Positions 52,829 through 61,955 of a DNA stretch of 64,000 nucleotides are shown here, one piece after another. The stretch's first letter is position 1; the number at the start of each line of letters is the position of its first letter. Source of the stretch: Pseudomonadota bacterium (GTDB lineage: Bacteria > Pseudomonadota > Alphaproteobacteria > Sphingomonadales > Sphingomonadaceae); contig JAEZZI010000006.1 of NCBI GenBank assembly GCA_023418595.1, forward strand, positions 124,001 through 188,000, written 5' to 3'. Below the pieces are notes generated by a model. The model worked only from the letters and a program-made list of their open reading frames with translations, was not told the origin of the DNA and did not search any database. A program made the position numbers and the translations under genes.

Positions 52829-54049
52829 ATGAAGCAATTGTTCGGCCTGCGCGCGGTCATCGCGCTGCTGCTTGTGGGGGTAAGTTCGGCGGCGGGGCTG
52901 TTGCTCGGCGCGCATGTCGATTCGGTGCTGATCGCGCTGGTGGGCGGCGCGGCGGCGGTGCTGCTGGCGGCGGGCACTCGCGGCGACGAAGAGGAAGCCG
53001 CGCCGCCCCCCGCTCCCCCGCGCCCTGCGCGTACCGCCGACGAACCGCGCATCGCCGACGCGATCGAGGCGATCGGCGAACCCGTGCTGATCGTCGGCGA
53101 CAACCGCGTGCTGGCCGCCAACGCGCCGGCGCGCGCATTGCTGGGCGGCCATGTCATCGGTGAGGATGTGCGCCTCGCCATCCGTCACCCGGCGGCGGCC
53201 GAACGGCTGATCACCGCGCTCGACGGTCAGGATGATATCTCGGTCCATCTGGTCGGGCTGGGCACCCGCGACCAGCGCTGGGAAATGCGGATGCGCGCGC
53301 TCCCCGGCGGGCGGCGGATCGTCCACCTGTCGGACAAGACCGGCGCGCATGCGACCGACAAGATCCGCATCGATTTCGTCGCCAATGCCAGCCACGAGCT
53401 GCGTACGCCGCTCGCGTCGCTGCTCGGCTTCATCGAGACATTGGGCGACGAAGCGGGCGACGATCCCGAAACCCGAGCGCGGTTCCTGAAGGTGATGCAC
53501 GACGAAGCCGTCCGCATGCAGCGGCTGGTCGACGATCTGATGAGCCTGTCGCGGATCGAGGCGGAGAAATATCGCGAGCCCGACCAGGCAGTCGATCTGG
53601 GCGCGATGATCGCGGCCCTCGCCACCGAATATGCCGCGACCCAGGGGCAACGCGGCGGCGAAGTCGTCACCCGGCTCGACGCGGTGCCGCCGGTGAAGGG
53701 CGATTACCCCCGCCTGTCGCAATTACTCCACAACATCGTGGGCAATGCGCTGAAATATGGTCGCCCCGGAACCCCGGTGACGATTCGCCTGACCCGGGAC
53801 GGCCAGATGGCGCGCCTGTCGGTCAGCGACGAAGGCGAAGGAATCGCACCCGAACATCTCCCCCGCCTGACCGAGCGGTTCTATCGTGTCGATTCGGGGC
53901 GCAGCCGCGCGCTGGGCGGCACCGGCCTCGGCCTGTCGATCGTCAAGCACATCGTCGAACGGCATCGCGGGCGGATGGATATCCATTCGATTCCGGGCAA
54001 GGGAACGACGGTAACGATCCTGCTGCCGCTGGATCCGACCGCGCGTTAG
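52829..54049 (+). CDS. phoR: Phosphate regulon sensor histidine kinase PhoR
   Basis: PhoR phosphorylates PhoB when phosphate is scarce, under the control of Pst and PhoU. The 406-residue protein has two short N-terminal membrane segments (LRAVIALLLVGVSSAAGLLLG and VLIALVGGAAAVLLAAG), a Pro/Ala linker, a PAS-like region (about 75-170), the HisKA motif ANASHELRTPLASLLGF near residue 187 and the HATPase motifs (NIVGNALKYG, DEGEGI, GGTGLGLSIVKHI). The position directly before the pst genes supports the assignment. GAAAGGCGC precedes the ATG. Confidence 0.95.
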   Translation: MKQLFGLRAVIALLLVGVSSAAGLLLGAHVDSVLIALVGGAAAVLLAAGTRGDEEEAAPPPAPPRPARTADEPRIADAIEAIGEPVLIVGDNRVLAANAPARALLGGHVIGEDVRLAIRHPAAAERLITALDGQDDISVHLVGLGTRDQRWEMRMRALPGGRRIVHLSDKTGAHATDKIRIDFVANASHELRTPLASLLGFIETLGDEAGDDPETRARFLKVMHDEAVRMQRLVDDLMSLSRIEAEKYREPDQAVDLGAMIAALATEYAATQGQRGGEVVTRLDAVPPVKGDYPRLSQLLHNIVGNALKYGRPGTPVTIRLTRDGQMARLSVSDEGEGIAPEHLPRLTERFYRVDSGRSRALGGTGLGLSIVKHIVERHRGRMDIHSIPGKGTTVTILLPLDPTAR

Positions 54050-54074
54050 GGCGCGGAGCCGTCGTCCTTCTTTC

Positions 54075-54150
54075 CGTCATTGCGAGCGCAGCGAAGCAAT
54101 CCAGGGCGGCAAACGCGTCTCTGGATTGCTTCGCTGCGCTCGCAATGACG
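54075..54150. repeat. Palindromic repeat, CGTCATTGCGAGCGCAGCGAAGC type (family D, copy 2)
   Basis: An almost perfect inverted repeat like the one at 51821, with a 20-base loop, between phoR and pstS. Confidence 0.92.
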
Positions 54151-54210
54151 ACCCCGATGTCCCGAACTTTGGCTCTGAAAGGGCCGACCCTTGGCCCCCA
54201 CCCGGACCCA

Positions 54211-54228
54211 CTGTCATCAAGACGTAAC
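54211..54228 (+). promoter_or_regulatory. Probable PHO box upstream of pstS
   Basis: CTGTCATCAAGACGTAAC has a perfect first PhoB half-site (CTGTCAT) and a four-base spacer before a poor second half. It is 107 bases before the pstS ATG, inside the expected promoter region. PhoB, encoded in the same block, would activate the pst operon from it under phosphate limitation. This is inferred from the consensus and position only. Confidence 0.55.
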
Positions 54229-54317
54229 CTGATTGAAACAGAGGGGCGCCGGATGGGATGCCACAGCGCATTCCGACGTTTCGAGTCCCACCGCTCCCCG
54301 ATCAGGAGATCGCTTCG

Positions 54318-55361
54318 ATGTTCCGACCGCTGGCATTTGCCGCCCTCGCCACGCTGACCCTCACCGCTTGCGGCGGCGGCAGCGGTAATCAGGCTTCGCG
54401 CGATCAGTTGAAGATCGTCGGCTCGTCGACCGTCTATCCCTTCACCACCGCGGTCGCCGAACAATTCGTCAATTCGCGCGGGCTGAAGGCGCCGGTGATC
54501 GAATCGACCGGAACCGGCGGCGGCTTCCGCTTCTTCTGCGCAGGCGTCGGACCCCAGCATCCCGACATGACCAACGCATCGCGCCGCATGACGCCCAGCG
54601 AGTTCGACCTGTGCGCGCAGAACGGCGTGACCGAGATCATGGAAGTCCAGGTCGGTCTGGACGGCATCGCGCTGGCCAACGCGACCGGTGGCCCGGCATT
54701 CAGCCTGACTCGCGCCGAAGTCTATCGTGCGCTCGCCGCCCAGCCGATGGGCCAGCCCAACACGGCAAGGCTGTGGTCGGACATCAATCCGTCGCTCCCC
54801 GCCATTCCGATCTCGGTGATGGGGCCGCCCTCGACCAGCGGCACGCGCGATTCGCTTGCCGAACTCATCATGCATCCGGGCTGCGAAGAGGCGTATCCCG
54901 AAGTGCTCGAGATCGAAAAGACCGACAAGGACCGCGCAGAGGAACTCTGCACCCGCGTCCGTGACGACGGCGTCTATGTTGATTCGGGCGAGAACGACAA
55001 TCTGATCGTTCAGAAACTGGTCGCCAACCCGAACGCGGTCGGCGTGTTCGGCTATTCCTATCTCGAGGAAAATGCCAGCCGCCTGAAGGGCGTCGCCATC
55101 GACGGTGTGGAGCCGACCTATCAGACCATCGCCGGCGGCCAATATCCCGGCGCGCGTCCGATGTTCCTCTACGTCAAGAAACAGCATATGAAGGCGGTGC
55201 CCGGCATCCCCGAATTCCTGGCCGATTATGCCAGCGCCTGGGGCGATGACGGCCCGCTGACGCGGCGCGGCATGATTGCCAGCGGCGCCGAGGCGCGCCA
55301 GCGTTCGCAAGGCATCATCGATGCGCAGACCGTGATTACCAAGGCCGATCTGGAACAGTAA
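54318..55361 (+). CDS. pstS: Phosphate-binding protein PstS (lipoprotein)
   Basis: PstS captures phosphate in the periplasm for the PstCAB transporter. The 347-residue protein has a lipoprotein signal (FAALATLTLTACGGG, Cys near residue 18), the family start KIVGSSTVYPFTTAVAEQF, the phosphate-loop motifs GTGGGF, ASRRM and PPSTSGTRDSL, and the C-terminal FLADYAS segment. The frame opens 20 codons upstream, but ATG 54318 has the ribosome-binding site CAGGAG and gives the lipobox. The 268 bases before it hold a family D repeat and a PHO-box-like sequence. Confidence 0.96.
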   Translation: MFRPLAFAALATLTLTACGGGSGNQASRDQLKIVGSSTVYPFTTAVAEQFVNSRGLKAPVIESTGTGGGFRFFCAGVGPQHPDMTNASRRMTPSEFDLCAQNGVTEIMEVQVGLDGIALANATGGPAFSLTRAEVYRALAAQPMGQPNTARLWSDINPSLPAIPISVMGPPSTSGTRDSLAELIMHPGCEEAYPEVLEIEKTDKDRAEELCTRVRDDGVYVDSGENDNLIVQKLVANPNAVGVFGYSYLEENASRLKGVAIDGVEPTYQTIAGGQYPGARPMFLYVKKQHMKAVPGIPEFLADYASAWGDDGPLTRRGMIASGAEARQRSQGIIDAQTVITKADLEQ

Positions 55362-55415
55362 GGCGCGCCACCGCCCCTGCCCCGACGCATCGTTAAAAGG
55401 CTCCGGTCCGAACCC

Positions 55416-56795
55416 GTGAATATCTTCGCCCTTCTTTTCATGATCCTGGGCCTGGGCCTGATCGCATGGCTGACGGCGCGGGCGCGCGCCGCCCGCTTCA
55501 CGCGCGTCGGCAATACCAGGCGGCTGCATTCGCTGCCGGGTCAGCATGGCTGGTACGTCGCGACCTGGGCGGTGGTCCCGGCGCTGATCTTCCTCGTCGT
55601 CTGGGGATCGCTCAACCCGTCGCTGGTCACCGAACAGGTGCTCCAGTCGCCCGCCGCCGCGCAGCTTCCCGCGTTCGGCTTCGAGCGCGACACCATCCTC
55701 GCCGAAGCGCGCAGCATCGCCGAGGGACGCAGCTTCGGTGCCTTCTACCCCGAATCCGAAGCGCTCGCGCCTGCCTATGACGCCGCAATCTCGCGCTACA
55801 ACTGGATGGGCACGGGGATCGCGCTGATCCTGTCCTTCGCGTTCGGCCTGTTCGCCTTTACCCGCGTGAAACCCGATTTCCGTGCCCGCACCCGGTTCGA
55901 ACGCGCGGTGATGATCCTGCTGCTGGTCGCCTCGCTGATCGCGATCCTGACGACGCTCGGCATCTTCCTGAGCTTGGTGTTCGAGAGTTTCCGCTTCTTT
56001 CAGATGGTGCCGATCACCGACTTCCTGTTCGGGACGAACTGGTCCCCACAGGTGATCCGCGCCGACGATCCGGGCGAGACATTGGGGGCGGTGCCGCTGT
56101 TCTGGGGCACCTTCTTCATCGGTGCGGTGATCGCCATGCTGGTGGCGATCCCGTTCGGGCTGATGAGCGCGATCTATCTGACGCAATATGCGCCGCCGCG
56201 CGTCCGCACCTGGATGAAGCCGATCCTCGAGATCCTCGCGGGCGTGCCGACCGTCGTCTATGGCTATTTCGCCGCGCTGACCGTCGCGCCGTTCATCCGA
56301 GATCTCGCCGTGTCGCTCGGCTATACCTATGCGTCGAGCGAAAGCGCGCTGGCCGCGGGCATCGTCATGGGCATCATGATCATCCCGTTCGTGTCCTCGA
56401 TGGCCGACGATTCGATCGCCGCCGTCCCTACCGCGATGCGCGACGGCAGCCTGGCGATGGGGGCGACGACATCGGAGACGATCAAGAAGGTGCTGCTTCC
56501 CGCCGCCCTTCCCGGCGTCGTCGCGGGCGTCCTGCTCGCAGTCAGCCGCGCGATCGGCGAGACGATGATCGTCGTCATGGCCGCATCGGGCGCGGCGACC
56601 ATTTCGCTCAACCCGATGGAGAGCGCGACCACCGTCACCAAGCAGATCGTCGATCTGCTGACCGGCGAAACCGCGTTCGATAGCCCCAAGACGCTGGCAG
56701 CCTTTGCGCTCGGCCTGACGCTATTCGCCATCACCTTCGTCCTCAACATCGTCGCGCTGCGCGTCGTCAAAAAATATCGTGAAGCTTATGAGTGA
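55416..56795 (+). CDS. pstC: Phosphate ABC transporter permease PstC
   Basis: The 459-residue permease forms the membrane channel with PstA. It is longer than the E. coli protein because of an N-terminal region with a hydrophobic helix and a long periplasmic or linker portion (to about residue 180). The core has the FGLMSAIYLTQYAP and GVPTVVYGYFAAL segments and the EAA-type loop SSMADDSIAAVPTAMRDGSLAMGATTSETIKKV. The start is a GTG; ATG 55440 is possible. It overlaps pstA by 8 bases. Confidence 0.95.
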   Translation: MNIFALLFMILGLGLIAWLTARARAARFTRVGNTRRLHSLPGQHGWYVATWAVVPALIFLVVWGSLNPSLVTEQVLQSPAAAQLPAFGFERDTILAEARSIAEGRSFGAFYPESEALAPAYDAAISRYNWMGTGIALILSFAFGLFAFTRVKPDFRARTRFERAVMILLLVASLIAILTTLGIFLSLVFESFRFFQMVPITDFLFGTNWSPQVIRADDPGETLGAVPLFWGTFFIGAVIAMLVAIPFGLMSAIYLTQYAPPRVRTWMKPILEILAGVPTVVYGYFAALTVAPFIRDLAVSLGYTYASSESALAAGIVMGIMIIPFVSSMADDSIAAVPTAMRDGSLAMGATTSETIKKVLLPAALPGVVAGVLLAVSRAIGETMIVVMAASGAATISLNPMESATTVTKQIVDLLTGETAFDSPKTLAAFALGLTLFAITFVLNIVALRVVKKYREAYE

Positions 56796-58089
56796 GAGTC
56801 TGGTCCCCGAGCTTCCCATTGGCCCCCAGGAACCGGCGGCGCGCGCCCCCACCAACTGGAAGACCGACGTCATGCAGAAGCGCATTCGTGCGCGCTATGC
56901 CAAGGAACGCCGCTTCCGCCTGTGGGGTTTGGCCGCGGTCGTCGGATCGGCCGGATTCCTCGCCTTCCTGCTCGTCACCATGTTGTGGCAGGGGATCGGC
57001 GGGTTCCAGCGTGCCGAAGTCGCGCTGCCGATCGATTTCCCGGCGCTCGCGCTCGAAGTCAGCCCCGACCAGCTCGACGATGCAGGCGCCGATCTGGCGC
57101 TGGCGAGCGCGGGGTTGCAGGAACAGGTGACGGTCGCCGCCATCGCCGCGTTCGGCGAGGACGGCGCGAACTATATCTCCGACAGCGCGTGGATCGCGGT
57201 GCGTTCGGCGATCAAGTCCGACCCGTCGATCCTGGGCAAGCGCGTGTCGATCGACGTGCCCGCCTCGTCACGCATCGCGCTCGCGGCAAAGGGCGACGGC
57301 AACGACCCCGACGCCACCAGCGCCGCCGCGCGGCTGAAAGCGAACGGCGTGCTGTCGAACGGGTTCAACATGGATTTCCTGACCGGTTCGGACGCCACCG
57401 ATCCGACCGCGGTGGGCATATGGGGCGCGCTCAAGGGTTCGCTCCTGACGATGCTCATCACGCTGTTGATCGCGTTTCCGATCGGCGTGTTCTCGGCGAT
57501 ATATCTAGAGGAATATGCGCCCAAGAACCGCTGGACCGACCTGATCGAGGTGTCGATCAACAATCTGGCGGCGGTGCCCTCGATCATCTTCGGCTTGCTG
57601 GGGCTTGCCGTATTCCTGTCGTTCATGAACCTGCCGCGATCCGCGCCGCTGGTCGGCGGCATGACGCTGGCGCTGATGATCATGCCCGTCATCGTTATCG
57701 CCGGGCGCAACGCGATCAAGGCGGTGCCGCCGTCGATCCGCGACGCCGCACTCGGCGTCGGCGCCAGCCGTATCCAGGTCGTATTTCACCACGTCCTGCC
57801 GCTCGCGCTTCCCGGAATCCTGACCGGCACGATCATCGGCATGGCGCGCGCGCTGGGCGAAACCGCACCGCTGCTCATGATCGGCATGCGCGCCTTCATC
57901 GCGACCCCGCCGGGCGGGGTGTTCGACCCTGCGACCGTGCTGCCGGTGCAGATCTTCCTCTGGTCGGATCAGGTCAGCCGCGGCTTCGTCGAAAAGACCT
58001 CCGCCGCGATCATCGTGCTCCTGGTGTTCCTGCTGGCGATGAACGCCGTCGCCATCTATCTCCGCAACCGTTTCGAGACCCGCTGGTAA
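56788..58089 (+). CDS. pstA: Phosphate ABC transporter permease PstA
   Basis: The 433-residue permease pairs with PstC. It starts with a charged cytoplasmic tail, one transmembrane helix near residue 50, then a large non-membrane region of about 130 residues before the permease core (AFPIGVFSAIYLEEYAPKNRW, NNLAAVPSIIFGLLGLAVF, PPSIRDAALGVGASRIQVV). It overlaps pstC by 8 bases, and the last base of its TAA stop is the first base of the pstB ATG. ATG 56788 was preferred to the GTG at 56779. Confidence 0.95.
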   Translation: MSESLVPELPIGPQEPAARAPTNWKTDVMQKRIRARYAKERRFRLWGLAAVVGSAGFLAFLLVTMLWQGIGGFQRAEVALPIDFPALALEVSPDQLDDAGADLALASAGLQEQVTVAAIAAFGEDGANYISDSAWIAVRSAIKSDPSILGKRVSIDVPASSRIALAAKGDGNDPDATSAAARLKANGVLSNGFNMDFLTGSDATDPTAVGIWGALKGSLLTMLITLLIAFPIGVFSAIYLEEYAPKNRWTDLIEVSINNLAAVPSIIFGLLGLAVFLSFMNLPRSAPLVGGMTLALMIMPVIVIAGRNAIKAVPPSIRDAALGVGASRIQVVFHHVLPLALPGILTGTIIGMARALGETAPLLMIGMRAFIATPPGGVFDPATVLPVQIFLWSDQVSRGFVEKTSAAIIVLLVFLLAMNAVAIYLRNRFETRW

Positions 58090-58898
58090 TGAATGAAATG
58101 ACTCACAACCCGCCGGCCGCAGAAGCGCCCCAGCCGGTGACGCATCCCAAGATGCAGGCGCGCGGCGTCAACGTCTTCTACGGCGACAAGCGCGCGATTC
58201 GGGACGTCTCGATCGACGTCGACATGGACAATGTCGTCGCCTTCATCGGCCCGTCGGGCTGCGGCAAATCGACCTTTCTGCGCACGCTGAACCGGATGAA
58301 CGACACCATCCCGATCGCGCGGGTGGAGGGCGAAATCACGCTCGACGGTGAGGATATCTATTCGCGCGACATGGACGTGGTGCAGCTTCGCGCGCGTGTC
58401 GGCATGGTGTTTCAGAAGCCCAACCCCTTCCCAAAATCGATCTTCGAAAACGTCGCCTATGGCCCGCGCATCCACGGGCTGGCGGGATCGAAGGGCGATC
58501 TGGAGGCGATCGTCGAACGCTCGCTGAAGCGCGCGGGGCTGTGGGACGAGGTCAAGGATCGCCTGCACGACAGCGGCACCGCCTTGTCGGGCGGTCAGCA
58601 ACAGCGGCTGTGCATCGCCCGCGCCATCGCGGTCGATCCCGAAGTCATCCTGATGGACGAACCCTGTTCGGCACTCGACCCGATCGCCACCGCCAAGATC
58701 GAGGAACTGATCCACGAACTGCGCGGCAAATATGCGATCGTGATCGTGACGCACAACATGCAGCAGGCCGCCCGCGTCAGCCAGAAGACCGCGTTCTTCC
58801 ACCTCGGCCATCTGGTCGAATATGGCGACACGTCAGAGATTTTCACCAATCCGCGCCAGGAACGCACCAAAGATTACATCACAGGCCGTTACGGCTGA
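58089..58898 (+). CDS. pstB: Phosphate ABC transporter ATP-binding protein PstB
   Basis: The 269-residue ATPase has a Walker A motif GPSGCGKST near residue 55, the signature LSGGQQQRL, Walker B ILMDEPCSALDP and the histidine in IVTHNMQQA. VFQKPNPFPKSIFENVAYGPR is a PstB-specific segment. The ATG shares its first base with the pstA stop. A second ATG (58098) is possible. It drives phosphate uptake through PstCA. Confidence 0.97.
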   Translation: MNEMTHNPPAAEAPQPVTHPKMQARGVNVFYGDKRAIRDVSIDVDMDNVVAFIGPSGCGKSTFLRTLNRMNDTIPIARVEGEITLDGEDIYSRDMDVVQLRARVGMVFQKPNPFPKSIFENVAYGPRIHGLAGSKGDLEAIVERSLKRAGLWDEVKDRLHDSGTALSGGQQQRLCIARAIAVDPEVILMDEPCSALDPIATAKIEELIHELRGKYAIVIVTHNMQQAARVSQKTAFFHLGHLVEYGDTSEIFTNPRQERTKDYITGRYG

Positions 58899-58908
58899 GG
58901 ACGAGCAT

Positions 58909-59604
58909 ATGAACGAGCATACGGTAAAGGCGTTCGACGAGGATATCGGCCATCTGCGTGGGCTTCTCGCGCAAATGGGCGGGCTTGCCGAAGAGGCGAT
59001 CGACAATGCGATGGACGCGCTGAAGCGGCACGATCTCGACGCAGCGGCGGAAGTCGTCGCGGGCGACAAGCGGATCGACGCGCTGGAGGCAGAGGTCGAG
59101 CGGCTCGCCGTCCGCCTCATCGCGCTGCGTGCGCCGATGGCCGACGACCTGCGCGAAGTCGTCGCCGCGCTTAAGATCGCCAGCGTCCTTGAGCGCATCG
59201 GCGACTATGCCAAGAACATCGCCAAGCGGGTGAAGGCGATCGACGGCAAGAACGTGATCGAGCCGCTGTCGCTGCTGCCTGCAATGGCGACGATGGCCAA
59301 CGATATGGTGCGCGACGTGCTCAACGCCTTTGCCGCGCGCGACGCGGACGCTGCACGCCGGGTTTGCGAACAGGACCGCGCGGTCGACGATTTCTACAAT
59401 TCGATTTTCCGCACGCTGGTTACCTTCATGATGGAGAACCCCGCCTCGATCAGCCAGGCGGCGCACATGCTGTTCATCGCCAAGAATCTGGAACGTGTCG
59501 GCGACCACGCCACCAACGTCGCCGAGATGGTCTATTACACCGCGACCGGCGAGCATCTGGGCGACCGCGACCAGGGCGACGTCATCGACCCGTTGAAGGA
59601 ATAA
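58909..59604 (+). CDS. phoU: Phosphate signalling complex protein PhoU
   Basis: PhoU links the Pst transporter to PhoR and shuts off the Pho response when phosphate is plentiful. The 231-residue all-helical protein has two PhoU repeats, with acidic metal-binding patterns ERIGDYAKNIAKRV (about residue 100) and ERVGDHATNVAEMVYY (about residue 200). The frame opens upstream inside pstB; ATG 58909 (MNEHTVKAFDED) is standard. It is 10 bases after pstB. Confidence 0.96.
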   Translation: MNEHTVKAFDEDIGHLRGLLAQMGGLAEEAIDNAMDALKRHDLDAAAEVVAGDKRIDALEAEVERLAVRLIALRAPMADDLREVVAALKIASVLERIGDYAKNIAKRVKAIDGKNVIEPLSLLPAMATMANDMVRDVLNAFAARDADAARRVCEQDRAVDDFYNSIFRTLVTFMMENPASISQAAHMLFIAKNLERVGDHATNVAEMVYYTATGEHLGDRDQGDVIDPLKE

Positions 59605-59610
59605 ACCATC

Positions 59611-60300
59611 ATGCAGGCGAGAATGTTGCTGGTCGAGGATGACGCGGCACTCGCCGAACTCCTCACCTATCATTTCAAGCGCGAGGAATTCGCGGTCACC
59701 CACACCCCCGATGGCGAGGAAGCCTTGCTGCTCGCCAAGGAAGCGACGCCCGACATCGTGCTCCTCGACTGGATGGTCGAGGGGCTGTCGGGGATCGAGG
59801 TCTGCCGCCGCCTGCGCCGCGCGCCCGAAACTGCCAACGTGCCGATCATCATGCTGACCGCGCGCGGCGAGGAAGAGGACCGCGTGCGGGGGCTGGAAAC
59901 CGGCGCCGACGACTACGTCACCAAGCCGTTCTCGCCGCGCGAACTGGTCGCGCGCGTCCAGGCCGTGCTCCGCCGCGTCCGCCCCGCATTGGCGGGCGAA
60001 GGGCTTAACTATGCCGACATCGAAATGGACACCGTCGGGCACAAGGTGAAACGCGCCGGCAAGACGCTGCAACTCGGCCCCACCGAGTTTCGGCTGCTCA
60101 AGCATTTCCTCGAACATCCCGGCTGGGTATTCTCGCGCGAACGGCTGCTCGATGCGGTCTGGGGCCATGGCTCGGACATCGAGCTTCGCACGGTGGACGT
60201 GCATATCCGCCGCCTGCGAAAGGGCATCAACATCGACGGCACGCGCGACATCATCCGTACCGTGCGATCCGCCGGATACGCGCTCGACGCGGGGGATTGA
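59611..60300 (+). CDS. phoB: Phosphate regulon response regulator PhoB
   Basis: The 229-residue OmpR/PhoB-family regulator has a receiver domain (LLVEDDAALAEL, phospho-accepting Asp in VLLDWMVEG, TARGEEEDRVRGLETGADDYVTKPFSPREL) and a winged-helix DNA-binding domain (LGPTEFRLLKHFLEHPGWVFSRERLLDAVWG, then VDVHIRRLRKG). Phosphorylated PhoB activates pst and other genes at PHO boxes such as the one proposed at 54211. It is 6 bases after phoU and ends the block. Confidence 0.97.
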   Translation: MQARMLLVEDDAALAELLTYHFKREEFAVTHTPDGEEALLLAKEATPDIVLLDWMVEGLSGIEVCRRLRRAPETANVPIIMLTARGEEEDRVRGLETGADDYVTKPFSPRELVARVQAVLRRVRPALAGEGLNYADIEMDTVGHKVKRAGKTLQLGPTEFRLLKHFLEHPGWVFSRERLLDAVWGHGSDIELRTVDVHIRRLRKGINIDGTRDIIRTVRSAGYALDAGD

Positions 60301-60410
60301 GCGCTGGCGGCGACCAGCCGTTACGGGAGTGAGGGATAGATTCGCGGCTCCGCTCGTTGAGAGGGCCAGCGCAACTGCGTTGACCCCGTAACGAGTCCAG
60401 GAGTTACGCC

Positions 60411-60851
60411 ATGAAATTGATCGCTTTGGCCGCCGTGCTGGCAATGGGCACCCCTGCAATCGCCCAGGACATGCCCGAACAGGATACGATGACCGAACAG
60501 CCGGCAGGGACCACGACAAATCCCGCTCCCGGTCAGGACGCCCCGCCGCCGCCCATGTCGCAGCAGGCGCCCACCGGCGCTCCGATGCCCGCGCAGACGA
60601 CACCGCCGGCGTCGCAGCCGATGCAGCAGCCCGCGCAACAGCCGATGGCGAATGCGCCCGCAGGCGATCCCACTGGCGGTTATCAGCCCTCTGCCCCGCC
60701 GCTGTCGGGCAGCCCGATGGCCGGACAGCAGGTGATCTTTCAGCCCGGACCGTCACCCGACCAAGCCTATCCCGCCCCCGCCCCGCTCGCCGAATATCCG
60801 GTGTGCAAGCGCGGTCAGACCGACAAGTGCCGCAATCCCGGCGGTCGTTGA
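60411..60851 (+). CDS. Proline/glutamine-rich secreted protein
   Basis: The 146-residue protein has a signal peptide (LIALAAVLAMGTPAIAQ) followed by a low-complexity Pro/Gln/Ala/Met-rich body (for example QPMQQPAQQPMANAPAG) and a short C-terminal end with two cysteines (YPVCKRGQTDKCRNPGG). It probably lies in the periplasm or outer envelope as a flexible protein. No known domain is visible. An SD-like AGGAGTTACGCC precedes the ATG. Confidence 0.75.
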   Translation: MKLIALAAVLAMGTPAIAQDMPEQDTMTEQPAGTTTNPAPGQDAPPPPMSQQAPTGAPMPAQTTPPASQPMQQPAQQPMANAPAGDPTGGYQPSAPPLSGSPMAGQQVIFQPGPSPDQAYPAPAPLAEYPVCKRGQTDKCRNPGGR

Positions 60852-60863
60852 TCTGAACATCCC

Positions 60864-60942
60864 GTATTCCCGCGCAGGCGGGAATTCAGGGTAGCAAGCG
60901 ACATCGTTTGAGCCACCGGGCTCCCGCCTTCGCGGGAGCACG
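60864..60942. repeat. Pair of CCCGC..GCGGG palindromes (family E)
   Basis: Two hairpins (ATTCCCGCGCAGGCGGGAAT and GGCTCCCGCCTTCGCGGGAGC) flank a segment containing CATCGTTTGAGCCACCGGG. The arrangement and part of the middle match the copy at 9667-9746, which is inverted. Confidence 0.72.
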
Positions 60943-60956
60943 GGCAACGAAATAAG

Positions 60957-60990
60957 GCGGGGTGCCCATCAGCGGCACCCCGCTTTTTTT
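60957..60990 (+). terminator. Rho-independent terminator
   Basis: The stem GCGGGGTGCC / GGCACCCCGC with a six-base loop is followed by seven T. It ends the transcript of the proline-rich secreted protein gene. Confidence 0.93.
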
Positions 60991-61044
60991 GTGCGCCGAA
61001 CTCCCCTAGGAAGCGCCGAAACATTCACTGGGGAGCGCAAATCC

Positions 61045-61941
61045 ATGTCCATCCGTTTCGACAACCGCGTCGCGATCGTCACCGGCGCAGGCGGTGGGCT
61101 GGGCCGCAGCTATGCGCTCGAGCTCGCGCGCCGCGGAGCGAAAGTCGTGGTGAATGACCTTGGCGGATCGCGCGACGGTACTGGTCAGTCGGACGCCGCA
61201 CTCACGGTCGTCGAGGAAATCGAGGCGATGGGCGGCGAGGCGATGGCGAACGGCGGCAGCGTCACTGATTATGCCCAGATGGTCGAAATGGTCGCCAAGG
61301 CCAAGGAACGCTTCGGCAGCGTCCATATCCTCATCAACAATGCCGGCGTCCTGCGCGACAAGAGCTTCGCCAAGATGGAGCCCGAGGATTTCAAATTCGT
61401 TGTCGATGTCCATCTGAACGGATCGGCGAACTGCACCAAGGCAGTGTGGGACACGATGCGCGACCAGAATTACGGCCGCATCCTGATGACCGCATCCTCG
61501 ACCGGCCTGTTCGGCAATTTCGGCCAGGCGAATTACGGCGCGGCCAAGCTTGGCCTCGCGGGGCTCACCAAGACGCTCTATCTCGAGGGCGCGAAATACG
61601 ATGTTCGGGTCAACACCATCGCTCCGGTCGCGGGCACCCGCATGACCGAGGACATTTTCCCCGAAGCCGCCTTCGCGCTGTTCAAACCCGAGGCTGTGGC
61701 TCCGGCCGCGCTCTATCTGGTTTCGCAGGACGCGCCTTCGAACGCGATCGTCGGCGCGGGCGCGGGCGTGTTCCACGCCAGCTATGTGACGATGACCAAG
61801 GGCGTGCGCTTGCAGGGCGACGACCTGACTCCCGAGGGGATCGCCGCACATTGGGACGCCATCACCGACCGGTCGGGCGAGATCGTGCCGCAATCCGGCG
61901 GCGAGCAGGCGCAGGTGATCTTCGAACATTTGCAGGGTTAA
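61045..61941 (+). CDS. SDR family oxidoreductase, similar to the dehydrogenase part of multifunctional enzyme type 2
   Basis: The 298-residue short-chain dehydrogenase has the NAD(P) motif TGAGGGLGRSYALELARRGAKVVVNDLG near residue 11, the NNAG motif (INNAGVLRDKSF), the catalytic Ser (TASSTGLFG) and YGAAK. The first part is close to the hydroxyacyl-CoA dehydrogenase domain of peroxisomal MFE-2, which suggests a 3-hydroxyacyl-CoA dehydrogenase in fatty acid or steroid side-chain oxidation. The frame opens 18 codons earlier; ATG 61045 follows GGGGAGCGCAAATCC. Confidence 0.9.
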   Translation: MSIRFDNRVAIVTGAGGGLGRSYALELARRGAKVVVNDLGGSRDGTGQSDAALTVVEEIEAMGGEAMANGGSVTDYAQMVEMVAKAKERFGSVHILINNAGVLRDKSFAKMEPEDFKFVVDVHLNGSANCTKAVWDTMRDQNYGRILMTASSTGLFGNFGQANYGAAKLGLAGLTKTLYLEGAKYDVRVNTIAPVAGTRMTEDIFPEAAFALFKPEAVAPAALYLVSQDAPSNAIVGAGAGVFHASYVTMTKGVRLQGDDLTPEGIAAHWDAITDRSGEIVPQSGGEQAQVIFEHLQG

Positions 61942-61955
61942 CGCAGACCACACGC

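Noticed and set aside
53943..56186. A 747-codon open frame on the minus strand opposite pstS and pstC
   Set aside because: It runs through a non-coding family D repeat and gives a low-complexity Arg/Gln/Asp-rich translation, so it is an antisense artefact.
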